A stretch of 64,000 nt of DNA. Source: Symsagittifera roscoffensis (Eukaryota > Xenacoelomorpha > Acoela > Convolutidae). The notes below the pieces were generated by a model. That model was not told where the DNA came from. It ran no database searches and saw only the letters and a program-made list of their open reading frames with translations. This document shows positions 59,721 through 64,000 of this stretch, piece after piece. How positions within the stretch are numbered: position 1 is the stretch's first letter; each line of letters starts with the position of its first letter. The DNA lies in the NCBI RefSeq assembly GCF_963678635.1, contig NC_087063.1, positions 59,962,759-60,026,758 of the forward strand. The letters are read 5' to 3'. The position numbers and the translations under genes were made by a program.

Positions 59721-60199
59721 AGGTATTGTTAAATTTTCTGAAAAAACTCAGAAGGTTTTTTTTCCTAGAATGGTGGTACCGGCTTTACTTGGCTTGGTGT
59801 TGTATTTGTGCCTAGATTTTAATTATCTAATGACTGGGTCAAGATTTTGATGTTTCTGTAATAATTCGAGTGTTATTTTGTCTGTTATTGGGAAAAAATG
59901 TTTTCAAATTCTTTTTTTGATAGAGGTATTTTATCTAGCGGGTCATGAAGATTAAAAACCTTGTTTGTTTTATAAAATGAATCATTATTTGGTGGGCTTG
60001 ATATATTGTTATTATCAGTTAGGTTTTCTTTTTCTATTAAAAGGAATAGATCATTTTTATATAACTTTTGTTTGATTGGTTTTTGCTGTGTGTTGTTTTT
60101 TATCCATGAAGAGTATGGTATCGGTCTTAATGTAGATTTTTCTAGTAAGTCTACTTCGTAGTGATTGTTTTGACAATATAAATATTGTGGAAAATGTTG
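59721..60199 (-). pseudogene. Pol connection region between RNase H and integrase
   Basis: Decayed minus-strand frames joining RNase H to the integrase zinc finger. No catalytic motif expected or seen. Confidence 0.35.
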
Positions 60200-60760
60200 T
60201 AGATTATTTCTTTGTTAAAGGTTTATGTCAATTTTTACTGCATATTTGCATTGTAACCTTGGTGAAGTTTCATCTTTTGCAAGGAAAATTTCAGTATGTT
60301 GTGGTTTTTCAAATGTTGTTTTTCTGGTTAAAAATTCAGTTGGTGTAGTTCTACTTAGAGTGTCGGGTAGTGCGAGGTTTTTTCCTGCTGTCCAAACTAT
60401 ATGTTAGTTTGGAAATTTCATTAAAACTAGTTGAAATCTATGAATGGTTTGGGTTTGATTTTTGTGTTAATAGGAAGATTATTGATTTTTGGTCTGTAAA
60501 TAAAACTGTTGGATGTTTCGATCCAAGTATTCAAAGTTCATATTATGTAAGTGTACATATACAACAGGCTGTGCATTCTCTCATAAGAGTAGCGAGTCTA
60601 AGTTCAGCTTGTGTGAATTGTCTAGAGTTTGCGGAGATAATGTTCATGAGAGTTTGCGGAGATGAGGTTCATTTTGTTCCGTTATAAGGTTGTAATACTG
60701 CTGCGCCGATGCCAAAATTTGAGGCGTCGATCATGGCATAAAATAGTTGGATAATTGCTC
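60200..60760 (-). pseudogene. RNase H domain of the minus-strand element
   Basis: FYAMIDASNFGIGAAVLQ contains the first catalytic Asp (codon 60726-60728). ISANSRQFTQAELRLATLMR carries the Glu helix. Between them the word GTTTGCGGAGAT occurs twice (about 60628-60664), a small local duplication. Frames are interrupted. Confidence 0.65.
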
Positions 60761-60879
60761 TGTGAGAAGAGTTTTTATTTCTTCAAATCGTTTCTGGTGT
60801 TATTTTGTCCATTTAAAATTATTCTGTTGTCTAAGGATGTTGTAAAATGGTCTTAAGTTTAACTGCAATTTGTATACGT

Positions 60880-61969
60880 ATTTACTTAAGAAGTTTAACA
60901 TTCCAAGAAACTCTTTAATTTTCTTCTTTTTCGAAGGTGGTTGGAGTTTTTGGATTGCATCTATGCGAGATTTTGAGTTATAGTGTTTCTTTCTATAATA
61001 TGTCCAAGGAATTTTACTCGTGTTTGAAAAAATTTGATTTATCTGGGGCTGCTTTCATGTTTTCTTGTAATAAAATTTGATGACGTTTTTCTAAGACAAT
61101 GAACATTTCGTCTATTGTTTGTGATTGCATGAAAAATATCGTCTAAACATGTGATTGCATTTTTATTGAGTATTAGTGGTGTGAAAATTTTACTCATAAA
61201 TGCTGAAAATGCTGCTGGTCCTACGTAATTTCCATAGAATAATCTGTTGAATTCGTATTGTTGATTTCCAATAACGAATTGTGTTAATCGTCTGGATTGT
61301 TAGTTTAACGGCATTTGATTATATGCACTATTCATATCTGCTGTTGTGAAATATTTACCGTTTATTTTTGTGAGAATTACTTGAAGTGGTTCGGTAGCCC
61401 AATTACATTTAATTTCATCAATGAGTGAATGAAGGTATCTTGCATCTAGACCTATTTTCAATGATTCTCCTTTTGATAAACAGTAATCATTGAAAATAGA
61501 TCATTACCGGTAATCATTGAAAATAGATTACGGGGAGAATATTCTGGTTGTTCGTATTTAATAGGTTCGTAATCATTATCAGCGTGTATCAAGTTATTTG
61601 AAATTGTGTTTTCTTTGTCACTTTTGCTATCTGTGGATTCGCAATTGATGTGATTTAATGGTAAATAAAATGATAACGGGGTTTATGAGTGTGTTACCTT
61701 TTGGCTTTTCTTCTTTTTTTTGGAGAGATGAGTTCACATTGTTCTAGTATTTTAAGTAATCGGTTGATTTTGTCTTGTAAGTGAATTGGGACTTTACTTG
61801 CTCGTTGTTTTTTGAAAACTGCATCAGCTTTTAGAGGTAAATTTAGTGGTGAATTTATTTTTCCAACATCAAATTTAGATGTTGCGTTAACATTTGGGTA
61901 TTTTAAAAATAAGTCAGCTAATTGTTCAAATTCTTTTTGTGATATCTGAGAGTGTTGGAAATTAAACAT
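60880..61969 (-). pseudogene. Reverse transcriptase of the minus-strand element, inactivated
   Basis: Frame 61694-61969 holds the N-terminal part (KFDVGKINSPLNLPLKADAV, KRQ-like HLQDKINRLLKILEQCELIS). A frameshift in a run of eight T near 61717 separates it from EEKPKGNTLINPVI. After an inserted duplicated segment (61541-61668) the RT resumes with LKIGLDARYLHSLID, motif A TTADMNSAYNQMPLN with a TAA stop at 61300-61302, then RLFYGNYVGPAAFSAFMSK and motif C ITCLDDIF (61138-61149), where the usual Tyr of YxDD is Cys. A further frame change follows. Clearly Ty3/gypsy, clearly dead. Confidence 0.8.
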
Positions 61970-61971
61970 TG

Positions 61972-62352
61972 TTAAGAATTTTTGTTGTTCTTCCGAGTAT
62001 TTTGATTTTTGAAATGTTGGTTTAAAGTAGGGTGTTTTGTGAAATAATCAGTGTTTCGTTTTTCATTCCTTAATATTTTATTGATTGACAATTCTTCGTC
62101 AAGAACTGTTGATTGACATATATCTAATAGTTGTAAAATACTATTTACTCTATACGCTATTTCCTTTGTGGGAGAAATTGTTGAGTTAGTTTCACAATAG
62201 CCTAAAAGTCCTATAGGTAGGGTTGTTTTATATGGAAAAATGTTATATATGTGTAAAGAAATCATATCGGAGTTTGATTCTTTCATGTATTTGATAGATG
62301 AAATTGATACTCGGAAAAATTTATGAATTGGTCTGAATTCAAGGTCAGACAT
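61972..62352 (-). pseudogene. Protease-RT linker of the minus-strand element
   Basis: A 126-codon frame (FRPIHKFFRVSISSIKYMKE, then YRVNSILQLLDICQSTVLDE) directly upstream of the RT frame. No catalytic motif; position suggests the linker or connection piece of the polyprotein. Confidence 0.45.
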
Positions 62353-62799
62353 AAAGAGATGTTGTTTATTTTGTTCTTTATCATATTGGTGAACTTGTTT
62401 GATTGAGAAGTTATACCTATTTCTTGATAGTGGTTTCAGGTGTTACCGTTCCTGATTGTATATAGGGTAAAATTTAGAGAGAAATGGTGGTTGTGTGTTT
62501 ATTCTTTGAAAAAATGTTAGAGCAGTGTTTTTCATTTTTGTGTATTTATCTTTCATATGAAACTTGCTATTTAAAAATTTCATCGTTGGTATATATTTAG
62601 TAATAAATGATTTTCCAATACTATTATGTTTTATATCTGTGATGTGGAAAGTTTGTTTAAATGGTTTGCTCATGAGTTTGTTTTGTTCCATTGTTCGAAT
62701 GGGAACTAGGAAAAGTTAGACTTTTCCATAATTCGTTAAGTTTGATTCTTGTGCAGTTGCTATTCTGCTTGTTGTTTTGAAGGGTATTAATTTTGGATG

Positions 62800-62905
62800 T
62801 AGATTTCTTTTTCAATAAAGAGGGAATGTTGATGATATTTGATTCTGCTCCGGAATATATTAAAGAATCTATTTCAAGGTCTGGTGTTTGAAATTGTTTG
62901 GATTT
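62800..62905 (-). pseudogene. Retroviral-type aspartic protease relic, catalytic Asp lost
   Basis: Reads EIDSLIYSGAESNIINIPSL. The flap and active-site context matches D-S-G-A of retroelement proteases, but the aspartate codon is TAT (Tyr) at 62855-62857. Surrounding frames are broken; 62443-62691 may be its continuation. Confidence 0.5.
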
Positions 62906-63349
62906 TGGACTTTATAAAAGAAGTGGGATCGTCCAGATTTTTTCTTTTTGTGACTGCGGTTCTTTAAGTTTGTTTTGATAAATGTTATTTGTGCTTGAGC
63001 ATTCTGTCGGTTTTTCTTCCCTTATTTCGTTGACTATTTTTTCTTTTTTTCTTCCTTTGTTTTGTTATTGGGTATAGGTTTTGTATACTAATTTAAAAGA
63101 AGTTTTGTTAGATCATGGTTTTGTTAGATTTGATCATGGTTTTGTTAGATTTGAAAATATATCGGTTGTTCGTATATAATAGGTTCGTAATCATTATCAA
63201 CGTGTATCAAGTTAATTGAAATTGTGTTTTCTGTGTCACTTTTGCTATCTGTGGACTCGCAATTGATGTGATTTAATTGTAATTCTGTGCTTTTGTTATT
63301 ATCAATACCAGGGGGTCTGGTTAAGTTCCTTCAGTTGTTTGTACCTGAT

Positions 63350-64000
63350 TTATTTGTCTTTGATGTTTAGGTGTACTACTACTATAATTTTGTTGTGAAT
63401 TTTGATAACGTGTGTTATTCCTATGTGGTGACTGAGAGTTTCTTTGTCTATTGTTATAACTGGAATTTCTGTTCTGTAAATTATCACGCGATCTATTTTT
63501 ATAATTGTTATATTTTGATCTGTGATAGTTTGATCTGTTGTTAGAATAATCGCTTGATCTATTAATTTGATATCTAGGATTTCAATCATTTGAAATGTTT
63601 CCATTAAATCGTCGGAATAAATTCTATAACTATCGTATTAAGAGTTTCTAGAGTGATTATTTGAATAATTTCTATTTCAAGAAATTGAATGGGAAATGGC
63701 ATCAAACAAAAATTCAGGTTGGTTTGAATTTGATCTTCAATAGTTATTTTGATATTGACTATTTCGACTATGTGGTCGACTATATCTGTTTTGTGAAAAA
63801 CTTCGTGAATTTCTTTGGTATGGTGATCTTCCTCTATAATTCGTATTATAAGGTGATTGTTGTCTAGAGTAATTGGAGTTATTTGGAAATGGTTTTCCTG
63901 AGCTATTTTTACTATGAATGTTTTTTTTTGGGTAAATTTTGATTTTTTCCAAGTAACGATGAAATGATTTATTTGGTTTTCTATTTTTTTGTGGTTCATT
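63350..64000 (-). pseudogene. Gag C-terminal region, Arg/Asn/Ser-rich
   Basis: One frame reads repeats such as RSPYQRNSRSFSQNRYSR; other frames overlap because it is low-complexity. This composition is typical of the nucleic-acid-binding end of Gag in elements lacking a clear zinc knuckle; no CCHC is seen. It continues beyond the window edge. Confidence 0.45.

Larger units (their letters stand above)
52035..64000 (-). mobile_element. Degenerate Ty3/gypsy LTR retroelement with extra 3' ORFs
   Basis: Domain order on the minus strand (descending coordinates) is gag C-terminus, protease, linker, RT, RNase H, integrase, then a Pro/Ser/Thr-rich frame, an envelope-like region and a second Ser/Pro-rich frame. 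PR, RT, RNase H before IN defines Ty3/gypsy. The 5' end lies beyond the window and neither LTR is identified. Frameshifts, stops and altered catalytic residues in most domains mark it as inactive. Confidence 0.75.

Overview
The window is AT-rich animal DNA with spliceosomal introns (GT-AG), dominated by satellites and decayed mobile elements. It holds one convincing host gene, a SNAP-25-type SNARE present as two copies, plus the last exon of a probable G-protein-coupled receptor. The transposon classes seen (Ty3/gypsy LTR elements, MULE, hAT-type MITEs) and the synaptic SNARE point to an invertebrate metazoan. I cannot place it further; a rotifer-like lineage is only a guess. There is one scaffold gap of 200 N at 1287-1486.

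Layout. 1-1300: GAGCGG-type hairpin repeats, C/G-rich minisatellites and a decayed tRNA-Arg(TCG). 1487-4165: a hAT-type MITE, an AT-rich dispersed repeat and the GPCR 3' exon (2304-2771). 4166-20900: a dispersed element (MULE and possibly Harbinger transposase fragments plus conserved noncoding modules). In several of its copies a pentanucleotide satellite, (AATAC)n, has expanded to about 10 kb in total at what looks like the same internal position. 21500-22750: small DNA transposons. 23500-35640: Ty3/gypsy fragments, including two tandem copies in which reverse transcriptase (minus) and integrase (plus) lie head to head, followed by a 2178-bp tandem duplication. 36000-39800: more MITEs and a foldback element. 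39722-47082: a 3.69-kb tandem duplication carrying a whole SNAP-25 gene and part of a 183-bp satellite; the satellite continues to 49596. 52000-64000: a degenerate minus-strand Ty3/gypsy retroelement reading gag, protease, RT, RNase H, integrase, then extra ORFs including an envelope-like region.

No operon-like cooperation is expected. The two SNAP-25 copies appear identical in every part compared and could both encode the same 194-residue t-SNARE. Nearly all other long open frames are satellite artefacts or broken transposon genes. The most interesting structures are the SNAP-25 duplication with one breakpoint inside a MITE and the other inside a satellite, the satellite nested at one site of a transposon family, the higher-order organisation of both satellites, and the scrambled RT/IN retroelement.
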